From: Lepidodermella squamata
Lineage: Eukaryota > Gastrotricha
DNA: 64,000 bases
Direction of reading: 5' to 3'
Assembly: GCA_047495785.1 (NCBI GenBank)
Contig: JBLDXI010000001.1
Span: forward strand, 4,774,001-4,838,000
In this document: positions 11,391 to 22,149 of the stretch, in pieces
Layout of the letters: the number at the start of each line of letters is the position of its first letter
Position numbering within the stretch: the stretch's first letter is position 1
Notes under the pieces: model-generated
The model's database searches: none
What the model was told of the DNA's origin: nothing
The model's input: the letters and a program-made list of their open reading frames with translations, nothing else
Made by a program: the position numbers and the translations under genes

Positions 11391-12073
11391 ACTTATAATT
11401 GCATCGCTTTTACTTTAAAGCCACCTCAATAAAATTATTCCAACTGTTCGTTCACTTGCGAGCAATTGGATGCCGTATGAAACCCGCTTAAGTTCAAGAG
11501 ATCGGGTGGTGCGATTAGTCCCATCTCAAGCTAGTGATGTCGAACTAGGTTTGGTGGGATTCTTCTCACAGTGCCGAAAAGGTCTAGCTAGCTGGTGAGC
11601 TTTCCAAATTTCAAGGGAGACGGGAAACAAAGCATACACATTCAAGACCCTAAACTTCGCAATTCAAATGGATTGAAGTTTGTTCGAAAAAGGAGACGTG
11701 ACAGCCAATTCCGGCCCTCCTTCACACTTTTTTCAAATAAGAAGGGGTTTTGCGCATCACTGAGTGTGCATCATCAAATTTCTTACACCGCACTGGAAAC
11801 ATACATCTGGAAAAGCACTTCTCACGGGTCAAATCTGTTCGGCGTTCTAATCGCTTCAAACATCACCCCTTTGACTCGAACCACAATGTGTCTAGCACCT
11901 TCTTTAACAAAATCACCAAAACGCAAGAAAGCAAGAAGACAAAACGGTTTTATTCGTGTTTTCACGGTATATAAGAATGACACAGAAAAAGACATCGAAT
12001 GTCAACACCGAGTGCTGTAGTGAGCTAAAAAATCAACGAGAAGCCAGCCGCAAAAAGAGAGCCGTGCGTATTT
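11391..12073. other. 3' flanks of deacetylase and NCBP1
   Basis: This is a convergent intergenic region. The deacetylase signal AATAAA lies at 11428-11433 and a minus-strand AATAAA at 11948-11953 serves NCBP1, whose stop is at 12074. Between them are open frames of up to 140 codons on the plus strand without signals or recognisable domains. I regard these as chance frames. Confidence 0.45.
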
Positions 12074-15000
12074 TCACGCGCGGAGGCTGGCGAAACGCTG
12101 GTACATCTCGTACAAATTGCTCGGCATGTCCGGCTTGAACAGCAGCTGCTCGAGCGGCAACTTGGCCAGCTCGGCCTGGTAGCGCAGCATGAACTCCTCG
12201 AAGCGCTGCGACACCCAGCGGTGCCACAGCGGGTTCGAGAGGATGCGCCCGGGCTCCGGGGCGCTTGATACCGGGTTCTCAGTCAGCGCCATGATGAATC
12301 GCTGACACACGATGAGGAACAGGTTTTTCAGCTCGTCTTGCAGTTTCGCGTAACGATCCGCATTTTTGCTCATTTTCTCGTCCAGCTCACTGACTACCGC
12401 GGCATCAGCGTCGGGCTAAAACGGAAGAAAAATTCGTAAAAACTACCTTCGAAAGAGGTGAAATTAGCCTATGAAAAATCGAAGGTGACAAAGCAAAGAT
12501 CTCATGAGTGGGGTACCGTTGGATAGCCCAAGAAACGGGCAGCCTGGACGTGTATAATGACCATCACCAAAGCTCATTTCCGCACAAAAATTAACAGACA
12601 TAGTTAGTAGAACATTTCTTTTTTCGGTACATCTTAGGTGAGTGCTGGGCCTCCAACTTAAAATGGGAATCTTTGATAGACCAAACCCCAATTTTGGCAT
12701 GTCAAAGCTACCCCACTGTCAAAGTCATTTGACGATGTCACTAAGTCGTAAACTTCGCCAACCCCCTTTTGACTTGTATTCGATCATTTGACTCTACCCT
12801 GAGCAGCAAGTGCACGTTTTTTGCGAAATACTGCCAAGTTCCAGTGGGAATTGCAAGAAACTGCCTGAAAACGCCGTTTACTGCCATTTTTCATCTTTTT
12901 TCAAAACTTACTGCAGTTTTTGGAAAAAACTGGAAGTTGAAAGCTGGAAACCGCAGTAACTTCGCGAAATTGACAGTTTTTCATGAAACTTAGGAAATTC
13001 GGCATTTTGCGACCCGAAGTTAACTGCCAGGTAAAATATTTCTTCGCCGCCGTAAAAAACTTTCGATTTTTCTTTATTTTCACTGCGAAGTGAGAAATAG
13101 TGAACGAAATTGAACGAAATTCGATGCCTCGACCTCTAGTTTTTTGCCGAAAATTCCCTGGCTCGAAAACTGCCTTCTACCTATCCGGATCAAACTTATT
13201 TTATTTATCATGAAATTTCTCGTTTTTCTCGATTTTACCTAATTTTTCCTAATTATTTACCTGGATCCGAAAAATTACCGAATTTTTATCGTTTTCAGCC
13301 TGAACCATCTAAAATATAAGAATGACAGCAAAATTCGATAATTTGGATTTTTCTTAAAAGCCAAATTTTTAATGACTGAAAATTGTCGCTCTAAATAAAA
13401 GCTGAAATAGGGCAAAATCATTGTTATTGGGGCGCTCGATTGTTGTGCACACAGGCCTCGGGGTGTTGCGTAATCACGCCATGCTTCAAAAATGTGGCTT
13501 TTTGGTTCCTTCAAATCATCATATTTTTGTTTTCAATTCCAAAACATCCATCCCTATGTCCTATTTTAGTAAGAATTTTTCGTCCGGCCTCAATTTCGCA
13601 TTCTGAGCTTCATCCTTGCCTTGCTACCAGGTGTGTCGACCATGCAATTTGGACAAGTCAGATATTTATCGAATTTTCAAGGTAATTTTGAAATTAATTC
13701 CGTTTTCTTTTATTTACCCGCAACTTTTGAAGGTTTGTCCTGCGAATCGATTTTGCAGTCGAACCAGTCTTAACGGGCCGTTCAGCAATTCGTAATGGTA
13801 TCGATGAATAATTAACAAGGTATTTTAGTGTTCAATTAATTTCAATTATTAATTTCAATTAATTTCTACAGGTTATCGGGCCTGCTCCAGTGGCGGTTTC
13901 TGCATCAGTCACAGCCGTTGTTCGAGCGTCTCGTGAAACATCATTCACTATTAACTTGACAATTTTTCAATTTTTTTTATTGATCAGTTATGATGAATAA
14001 AATGATACTTGCATCGACGGATTTGCGTGAAGGGTAAAACTGTCTTTTTTGAAACAGAGAGTGAAAGCCGCATTTCTAATAGTGAATGCGAAGTACAAAT
14101 GGCCCTGAGTGAAAGTTCTAGTGAAATTAGCAACGAGCAAGTAACTGCGCAGTAGAAACCATCTCTCACCACAAAAACTCTCACCGCAGAAAACCACCCA
14201 GAAAACTGTCCAGCTCGGCAAAAAACTAGACTTTTGACAGAATACTGCCAACAGAAAAACTCTCGCTAATTTGCATATTTAGTTTTTTTGATCTAGGCAG
14301 TTAAAAGGCCCGAAATTGTCGCTCAGGGTAATCCTAGATTCAACTTACTTTAAGATTAGCTTCATTGCGTTCGGCTTGCAGATCACTGAAATCGCGCTCC
14401 AGGCCAGTGACTTGAACCTGGAGGCCGTCGATAATGCCGTGGAGCAGCTCCCAGATGTAGCCGTTCGCAAGTTCGGGCAGCACCGCCGGCGAGAACATCC
14501 AGTTCGGAATCGACTGGTAGTGCACGATTTGCGCCTTCACCAGCTTGTCGACGACGACAACCAGCATTTGCTGGTGGTGGTGCCACACGTCGAACAGCGT
14601 CTGCAGCACTAACAGCTGCCCGTCGTCGCTCTGCGCGAATTCGAGCAGCAGAGGGTAGAATTTCGAAATTCCGGCCAAGATGTGGCTGAACGACTTCTGG
14701 CCGACGAAGGACAGCACTGAGACGAAAACATTGACAGCCAGTGGCGAATAATTCCGGATATCTTCGTATGCCTACGGAAAATTTAGAAAATAATCTGGTT
14801 AGAAATCGTAGCTTTTCCTATTGATATTTCAAATCAATTTCAAATTCCACTGAAACAAGCTCGAAAACGTGAGATTAAACCCTTCGCCGAGTGATAAAAA
14901 CCCTTCTAGTAAAGTTTTCGAAATTGAGCACAGAAATGCGTGAAATCACGAATGATTTACCTCGAAACCAGGCGCGACCGGGATCTCCTTGAGCAATTTG

Positions 15001-18000
15001 CCAACCTCCTCCGCCGAGCTTTTCTGCCGCAGCGCCTGCAGCAGAGCCGTCGCCTGCGCACTGCCGGGCAGCTCGTCCGAATTCGGCGCGTCGAACTTGT
15101 AGTCGATCGCCGGTTTCGCCGGCAGCACAGACGCGAACATTTCGATGTGGTCCTGCGAGACGATTTCCAGCAGCCGTTGGTGGTACGAGAGCCGCATGAT
15201 TTTTTGAAAGCACTCTGCCAGGAAACGAGGTTTCGGGCCCAGTGGGTCCATGTTGTGCACGCTTTCGGCCCACTCGTCCCACGACCAGCGGAAGGCGACC
15301 TGGGACAGGTGGTAGGCGAACCACGAGGCGAAACGAGTTATGCACGACACGTTCATCGACTCGAGCCGGTCGAACAAAATTTCGACAGCTTGGGCGAGCT
15401 GAAATTCAAATAACAAGAATTAGATTTCAAAGAATTCCAGAAGACGTTGAAGGATCGAAATGGAAAAGGGGTTGATCGAATTGTTCAACAAATTGTAAGT
15501 TAATTCGTGAAATTGCTTCGATACGCTTCAAATACGCTAATTTTCGATCTGATTTTTTTCATCAGTTTTTTGGATAATCGAATTTTGTAAAACCACACCA
15601 GGTCGCTCTCTTCAGTTTATGGGGTAAAGTTAGCATTTCGCTTCATATTCTCAAACATGTTGATTCATTTGCCTTCAATTTACCTCCAATTTGACTTGAG
15701 TCAAAATTTAATTCAGAATTTAATTTTGATAACAGTCTTCGAGATTCGGGGGATATGTGGTAGAAACTCGGATACTCGTCTAATTTCGAGTTAAATAATT
15801 GATCATTTTTGAAAACCTGCCCGGGTCATAAATTCCCAACAGTTCTCGGAAGAAAGATTTTTTATACTTTGGGTGTAAAGCCAAGTTGCAGTTCGCTTCA
15901 CAAAATTAGCTTCAGCCAAAAAATATACCAATAAATAGTTCGCAAATATACGATTTCGCCAACCTTAGAGATCGTTAAAGCATGTGCAAAACAAGAACTC
16001 CTCGACCGTTTAATCGTTATTTCATTATTTAAAGGTAAAACTTCAACCCGAATTTTCAAAAGATTTCATGGGAATTCTCTGTATGAATCAATACCTCGTC
16101 TTCAGGTTCCTTCAGGTTCCTTGTATGGTTCCTTGGCCTTAATTTTGAAGTATTATCTCGTCTTCAGGACTCTAAAGCTGATAATAAATAGCGCCAAGTC
16201 AAAATTGGCCAAAACTGACTTCACTATCTTTAACTATAATATTTCTTGTAACTGAAACGAATTAACAAAATTCAATTGGATTTTTTACATCTCGCGGTAA
16301 AAAACTATGATTAGAGAGAAGACATTCTCGGATAAATCTTTTTCTCTGGCGAAATCAATTCCAAACTTTGGCAAAAACTATTTGGCAAATGTGAACGAAA
16401 TTCTTTTGTTTTGGATTTAGGGGCTAAACATAAAATTCTCGAAAATCATACTGGCTCCTCATTTTTTATAATTTAAATCCGCTAAAGCACCATTTTCCAG
16501 TGCAAATAAAATTGAGTTTCGAGTAATGTACGACTTTAATCAAACAGGGACTTACCACTTGTGGGAAAGTAGTCGGCGCAAGTTTACAGATTTCCATGAA
16601 GGTCGACCCGTAGAAAATCTCCATGAGCGGCGGTTGAGGCATCGTAAACAACTGGCCGAGCAACACCTCGCAAATGCAGTACGACAGCGGAATTTTCGTC
16701 TCCGAAAACGCAGCCAGCAACTTCCGCGCAACATCCTTCCGCTCGGCCCAGGCCGCCCAAATTATACGCCGCAGTTGTTCTTCGATTATGTAACGTTCAA
16801 TCGACGCACTGGCCGGCATAGCCGGGGCGTCAACCACGTCAGCCGCGTCGAAAATGCGGAAAACAACCCAGGGTAGTGGGTAATTCGTCTCCGGGCTGTG
16901 CTCGGGCGGGATAATCTGAGCTGGCGTGTGCTGCTTGCCCTGCCTCAATTCTCGTGCGAAAAACGCCTTGTAAGGCCTGAGCAGCACATTCTCCTGCCAG
17001 CGATCTCTCTGCCAGGACGCGTACAACTGGCCCCACAACGCGTCGAGATAGTCGAGTTGGGCGTGGGGTTCGATGTTAGACCACACCTGAAGCAGGGGCA
17101 GGTAGGTCTTTTTACGCTTCGCAACGTACTGCTCAATGGCGACCATCAACTGCCGGACGTCTGTTTCGCGAGTTTGGTACAACTCGCGGCCGACCCACGG
17201 CAGCACGGACATTACCATGTAGGTGTACCAGTCTGACCGGGCCTGGGGGATGTTCTCCTCCATGGACACGTCGACTAAATTATTGAAAACTGTGACTAGG
17301 TAGGACGGGCTCAGCGCGTGGCAATTGTACAAATCAGCCAGGCCGCACAGTAGCAGACGGGATTTTTCGAATTCGTTCGATCGAACTGCGTCTTTCAGCG
17401 TGCGAACTAGAGCTTCGATGATTTCTGCGCCCGCCGCGAAACTTTTCGCGTTAATCAGGCCGACGAGTGTTGTGTAAACTGTCATTTTCTCCGGCATTTT
17501 TGTCAGTGATTCAATGATGACTTTGGAAATGTGCCCGCCGCAGCGTTTGATATCCTCATGTAACACATCGGCCAGTTTTTCGAGCTGGTACTCCAAAGGG
17601 GTTGAGACATCCTCGGCGATGTTAACAATCAGCTTTTCCAAACGACTTTCAATGGTATCTTCCTCCTGGTCTTCATCATCTTCCTGAAAAAATCAGAATT
17701 TTAGGCAAAATAATTTGGTTTCAAATCAATTTACCATGTCTTCATCGCGGTTGTTGAACGGCCTATTCGGTCCTCCGCGGCGGTTCTGAAATCGACGCTG
17801 CTTGAAATCCGTCCCGCCGTTATCCTGGTCTTGACCTTCTTGACCTTCGAAATATCGTGGCCTTTTGCGCTCACCCTCTTGCCATTCCCCACCTCCACCT
17901 GCACCGCCTTGGTTGTAATCTCCTCCACCGCCTCCGCCTCGATTACCCCGGTGGTAGCCACGGCCGCCGCGGTAACCACCGCCTCGGTAGCCGCGATTTC

Positions 18001-18124
18001 CACCCCGGTAACCACCGCCGTTACCCCCGTAATCGCCTCCTTGATCACCACCGCCGTAAGCCTGATCGCGATTGTAGCGATCTTGGCGCAATTGAGCTGT
18101 CGAGTAGCCTCCTCGATCGCCCAT
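12074..18124 (-). CDS. NCBP1: Nuclear cap-binding protein subunit 1 (CBP80) with an RGG-rich N-terminus, 906 aa
   Basis: Five exons on the minus strand (18124-17735, 17683-16556, 15398-14961, 14771-14349, 12415-12074) join in phase 0 throughout. The product matches CBP80 along its length: the first MIF4G domain (PEKMTVYTTLVGLINAKSF, WVGRELYQ), the middle domain (FRWSWDEW, MRLSYHQRLLEIV) and the C-terminal domain (KSFSHILAGISKFYPLL, LFLIVCQRFIMALTE). It binds CBP20 to hold the m7G cap of nascent RNA, acting in splicing, export and RNA decay. Residues 1-130 are unusual: about 45 residues of Gly/Arg-rich RGG and RGY repeats, then a basic KRPR patch that may be the nuclear signal, and an acidic stretch. 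Human CBP80 has about 790 residues and no RGG box. Introns of 1.2 and 1.9 kb contain no gene. Confidence 0.96.
12416..14348. other. Large intron of NCBP1
   Basis: This 1.9-kb intron is AT-rich. Between about 12830 and 13050 the motif ACTGC or its variants recurs many times, which may be a decayed simple repeat. No coding frame with recognisable similarity, no transposon ends and no RNA gene were seen. Confidence 0.5.
15399..16555. other. Intron of NCBP1
   Basis: This is a 1.16-kb AT-rich intron. Around 16105-16160 a short direct repeat (TCAGGTTCCTT) occurs twice in a row, and CTCGTCTTCAGG occurs twice. I see nothing else. Confidence 0.5.
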
Positions 18125-18202
18125 TTATCAATTAAAAATTCTAGAAATCAACGTGACAACATCCAAAATTACAATATTTCTTCCACCGAGAAAATAATAA
18201 GA
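18125..18202 (-). promoter_or_regulatory. 78-bp intercistronic gap between EXOG and NCBP1
   Basis: Only 78 bp separate the EXOG stop codon (18203-18205) from the NCBP1 ATG (18124) on the same strand. There is no AATAAA in between and little room for a promoter. A polypyrimidine-like stretch ending in TTTCTAG (AG at 18142-18141) sits 17 nt before the ATG and looks like a 3' splice site. This arrangement is what an operon resolved by spliced-leader trans-splicing would look like, but a short independent promoter is not excluded. Confidence 0.4.
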
Positions 18203-19398
18203 TCAAGCCCGGGCCTTTTCTTTTTTCAAATCACCCTTGCCCCGTTTTTCCATTTCCGCAAAACGTTGTTCGTCCTCAGCACTCAACCGGCAGTGGGAGT
18301 CATCAGAACGGCATAAGTCAACAACATGGCCTTTCCCGGCTCGAATCATGTGGAAGAATGTCATTCCAGCCAGTCTTTCCAGATCAGCGATAGGTACCTA
18401 TAGAAGGAACTCGAATTAATAGCCCAAAAGTTAGCAAATAATCACTTGATAATCAGAAATTTTGGTTCCAGATGGAATCGGTTGATTTGGTACAACAAAT
18501 GCAGCAACGGCGTAAGGCTGGCCATTCTTTTCGACCAATATCGCCTTGTAAAGATGTGTTGGAACGTAAACGCCAGATTTTCCAATAAGATCAACAGTTA
18601 AAACCCGCTTATCTTCGCCTTTGGAACCTTTTGTTCTCTGAGGAACGAATAAAGGTCCGGTGATAACATAAACGGCGTCGTATTTTTTCGCCAACCCGCG
18701 ACAATACCATTCAAGCCTGTTCCAAAATCCGCTATTATTATCGCCATCTTGCGGTACGATGTTTGTTACTAAGCATAGAATCAAGTCACTAATACGATTC
18801 TTGCGGATAAAACAATCTTACAGAAAAAGGTGTCTGACATTGCTGAAATGTCATGTTTGTGATTGGCCGCAGCAGCCATGTGCCCACGCGACCAGCCTGA
18901 TCCAGCATAATCGTGATTTTGAGATGAAAACATGTTATCAACCATTGGATCAGGCTTGAAGCCGCCATTCTCTTGCGGAACATTCTGACGGCTCACTTTC
19001 CCAGACACATGCTCTTTCGTAATTTTTTCCGCGACGTACCGTGGTATCCGCCGTTCCAAATCGTATACAACCACGTGATTAGAATAGCTCAACGTCATGT
19101 AAGGAGATGGTTGACCATAACGGAAAATAGAATCATGGAGGCGGGAGTTCTTGGTCGGCTTCTCGCTGTATTCAATGTGTATTCCCGCATCAACTCCGAC
19201 TCGATCGGCGGGTTTTTCGGTCTCGCCGTGTTCTTGGGCTCTCCAGACGGCGGCGGCACCCAGAAAGCTGAGCGGTTTCGATAAAATAAGACGCCGGAAC
19301 ATGAAAGCTTCGTCAAGAAGAAGGATTAGGATGGCGGAGAAAGCTCCTACGCACAGAGAGGCGAAAAGATGAGGGCACGTGGCGTTGCCCAACTTCAT
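18203..19398 (-). CDS. EXOG: EXOG-type mitochondrial endo/exonuclease, 364 aa
   Basis: Three exons on the minus strand (19398-18822, 18768-18446, 18397-18203) join in phases 1 and 0, with introns of 53 and 48 nt. The beta-beta-alpha-metal nuclease core is clear. It has GSGWSRGHMA with His173 (SRGH, the EXOG form, where EndoG has DRGH), then NIVPQDGDNNSGFWN with the metal-binding Asn, TGPLFVPQ and VPTHLYKAIL. The N-terminal hydrophobic segment (about 11-29) resembles the inner-membrane anchor of vertebrate EXOG. EXOG trims DNA and RNA-DNA flaps in mitochondrial repair. The C-terminal tail is short and ends in a Lys-rich stretch. It lies directly upstream of NCBP1 and may be co-transcribed with it. 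Confidence 0.93.
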
Positions 19399-19899
19399 TT
19401 TTACCGAGTTTGAGATTTCCCGCGCGTTTCAGGATATTTGAAAATTATTTTGTTGACATATAAATTATAAATAAATGAATTTATATGTTGAAATACTTTT
19501 TTCTTATAAAAATATTTACTCGCATTTTTATAGGCGTCCTTAACTACCACGTTGTGGAATGTACCGAGGGTGGGTCACCGAACAACGCCGTCAATGTGTC
19601 TCTGACAACGGCGCTGCATTTACTAGCGGTCACCGTTGTGGGTCGATAAACTTATTACTCGGAGTGCTTATTATGATCGTAAATAGCAGCTTTGTTTATT
19701 TCTTGATCATCAAATTTCTCTCATTCATGCTGTAAATAAAAGTGGCCTTTGGCATTACAAACCGCTGATTGTTGTGTTATATGATACCTGATACCTTGCA
19801 TTTCGATTAGAAATTAGAATATTGTATTTCATCTCACCTCATGAATTTTACGAACATTTTAGAAGCTTTGTAAAATTGAATATTTTGTTACGAATCACA
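19399..19899. other. Divergent promoter region EXOG / SPATA18 homolog
   Basis: A 501-bp spacer lies between two divergent genes. A GC-richer patch at 19545-19640 contains imperfect inverted and direct repeats of GTTGTGG and CAACG-type words. I see no gene or clear TATA box. A TATA-like ATTTATAATTTATAT occurs on the minus strand near 19457-19475. Confidence 0.35.
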
Positions 19900-21411
19900 A
19901 TGGCTGAATATAGCTTGAGACGCCTCCTGGATATTGGCTCATTCAGAATATTACAAGAGAAGCTGAGCGATTGGTCGCGAAATTTCGCTTACAATAGCGC
20001 AGATCAGAATGTAGCTCGATGCTGTGAAATTGTTGAGCTCAACGCCAGAGTTCAAAATCAGCTTTTGCGCCTGCTATCATTGACAGCTGCCGAAGGTGAT
20101 CCTTATTGCAACAGGGCAGCCTTAAGAACGCGTCTATCTCCATGGCTCGGCGCATATTATTTTGCCCCAAGTGGATTTCTTACCAGCAGCACGGCTTTGA
20201 ACATCATCGAAGAAGCTGCTCGGGCTGATCGCGCTGTCTTAGAATCGGAAGTGGATCGATACAAGAGCTCAGTGAACAATTTAGAATTGGATTTACACCG
20301 CAAGACCATGGAAGCTGCCGATCTGCGGGCCGATTTAGTTGCAACCGAAGGAAAGCTTCAGGCCTTGCGAGCTGAATCTAGCACCGAGCGCATGTTTAGT
20401 GAACGTGAGGTTAGTGAACTCAAGCATGAAATCAGGTTGCGCGATGATGAAATCGCGTCGCTAAGAGCTCGTCTTGGTTTCACATCAAGTGAGCTGCTTG
20501 AACGTGATCGACGTCGTACTGATACCGACTTGGCGCTGGCACGAATTCGGGCGAGAAGCCGTAGCCCATCGCCTATTTTGTCGCCACGTCATCGCCCAAG
20601 GTCACCGTCTCCAGTTTCGATCCTCCGACGTCCGATTTCGCCCCTGCGAGCCCGTTCGCCATCACCAGTTCACGTTTCGCCTGTTCGTTACCGCACCCTT
20701 CCCGCAACAAGTGACCTCTCAGTCATGGCCTCAGGAGCTTCTACGCAACAGATCCGTGAACAAAGCCTATTGACACGTTACCACAACCTGTTTTCAATTG
20801 ACAGACAAGATGCATTAGACATTTTACGCCGCTACTCCGACGATCGTGAAAACAGTGAGAAAATCACATTCGCCATTATCCGTGAATCATTTTTCGCCGC
20901 GAGGAATGCATTCCGTGATTTTAAAGCGCGTGTTAGGTCGAATCTAGCGATTACCCACAAAGGCCCGGAAAGCTTGGACTCGGCTGTTAATGAATACATC
21001 GCGAGAAATGAAGATTTGGGCGACGTCCCTGCCTTGGTTCAAGACGTTTTACGTGCCTTGAATCGCGACTCGCGTATTTCCCTTCCGTTCTCGGTCTCCT
21101 ACACAATTTTGCAGCCGTTCATCCGCGAATGCTGCCGCTTAGCCTGGCAGATGAACTGTTTAGTTCGACCAATCGACGCAGCTTTCGCGTCTGAGGGTGA
21201 GCTGTTCGACGATTTGAAGTACCGCCGTTCTTACGACTCGGATTGGCCGGCGTCGCTGGTTAACCACCACATCTGGCCGTGTCTAATGCAGAGTGGCCGC
21301 GTGGTTGCTAAGGGCGAAGCTGTCACGCGCAACAGCACAGGCGCGTCAAGTGCCATTGCGCGCGCGCGAGCCCGATCGCGATCGCGCACTCGTAGCGTAT
21401 CACCTTACTAG
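19900..21411 (+). CDS. SPATA18: Mitochondria-eating protein (SPATA18/MIEAP) homolog with SR-rich linker, 503 aa, intronless
   Basis: A single uninterrupted frame runs from the ATG at 19900. Residues about 108-200 form a charged coiled coil. Residues about 216-267 are rich in RSRSPSP-type repeats. Residues about 290-487 match the MIEAP C-terminal domain, most clearly DDLKYRRSYDSDWPASLV and then GRVVAKGEAVTRN. MIEAP helps remove damaged mitochondrial content in vertebrates and is strongly expressed in testis. The very C-terminus ends in another Arg-Ser tail (about 487-503). The SR repeats are not something I know from vertebrate MIEAP and would be targets for SR-protein kinases. The lack of introns, unlike most neighbours, suggests intron loss or retroposition. 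AATAAA lies at 21569. Confidence 0.85.
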   Translation: MAEYSLRRLLDIGSFRILQEKLSDWSRNFAYNSADQNVARCCEIVELNARVQNQLLRLLSLTAAEGDPYCNRAALRTRLSPWLGAYYFAPSGFLTSSTALNIIEEAARADRAVLESEVDRYKSSVNNLELDLHRKTMEAADLRADLVATEGKLQALRAESSTERMFSEREVSELKHEIRLRDDEIASLRARLGFTSSELLERDRRRTDTDLALARIRARSRSPSPILSPRHRPRSPSPVSILRRPISPLRARSPSPVHVSPVRYRTLPATSDLSVMASGASTQQIREQSLLTRYHNLFSIDRQDALDILRRYSDDRENSEKITFAIIRESFFAARNAFRDFKARVRSNLAITHKGPESLDSAVNEYIARNEDLGDVPALVQDVLRALNRDSRISLPFSVSYTILQPFIRECCRLAWQMNCLVRPIDAAFASEGELFDDLKYRRSYDSDWPASLVNHHIWPCLMQSGRVVAKGEAVTRNSTGASSAIARARARSRSRTRSVSPY

Positions 21412-22149
21412 AAAACAAATCAATCACACGACCTAGAAAACGAATTCGACGTTTTAGTAATTTTAGTGTTGTTGCATCAATTTTTATTATATGCCAAATT
21501 TAACAATTGAAATAATTCCATTGAAGAAGAAATAATCGCAAGAAAACGCGGCTGACTTTATTTTTTTAAATAAATCTCCAGGATACTCTTTTAAACGTGT
21601 AATATTTATTAAAAAAACTACCTTTTTCTAATGAATCTCGTCTCTTCGAAACTGGTTATCGTAAATTTATCCATATTATCTATTTTTCTCAATTTTTCCG
21701 TTCTCGCTTTTAATAAATCCTGATGATTGAAATCTACGCAATCCACTATAATATATTAAGTTATATATTTGAAGACGTGTGATTTTTATGCAACGTTTTA
21801 TTGCTGTTACTTGGACGAATTTTGGAGTTGACTAGAATGAATTGGCACTAGCACGATTTTTGATTGCCGTTATTGTTGTAATCGTCATCATATTTGCTAG
21901 TTGGATAAAATAAATTTAAATCGAGCGAAAAATTCTCTGGTTTGGCAGATTTTTGAAAATTGGCGGATCTGAATTTTGAAGGAATTTGAGAATTTCTCGC
22001 TTGATTGACCTCACCATTCCCACGTTTCGTTTGCTGTGATTTGAGCCGAAACTTGTGATGCATCATTATAGCGCGTGAAATGTTGTGAAGAATTAATAAA
22101 ATTTTATTGTATTATTTTCAATTTTTATTTTAGGCATTTTATTCAAAAA
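21412..22149. other. Intergenic region SPATA18 homolog to SAXO-like gene
   Basis: This stretch is AT-rich, with the SPATA18-homolog poly(A) signal at 21569-21574. Just before the next gene, the sequence TTTTTATTTTAG ends at 22133, 16 nt before the ATG, and looks like a 3' splice site for a 5' UTR intron or a spliced leader. Confidence 0.4.

Noticed and set aside
14875-15475. Frames of about 156 codons on both strands
   Set aside because: They are shadows of the NCBP1 exon 15398-14961, whose correct frame matches CBP80.
17731-18316. Thr/Ala/Val-rich frames on both strands
   Set aside because: They are alternative readings of the Gly/Arg-repeat exon of NCBP1; repetitive codons leave all frames open.
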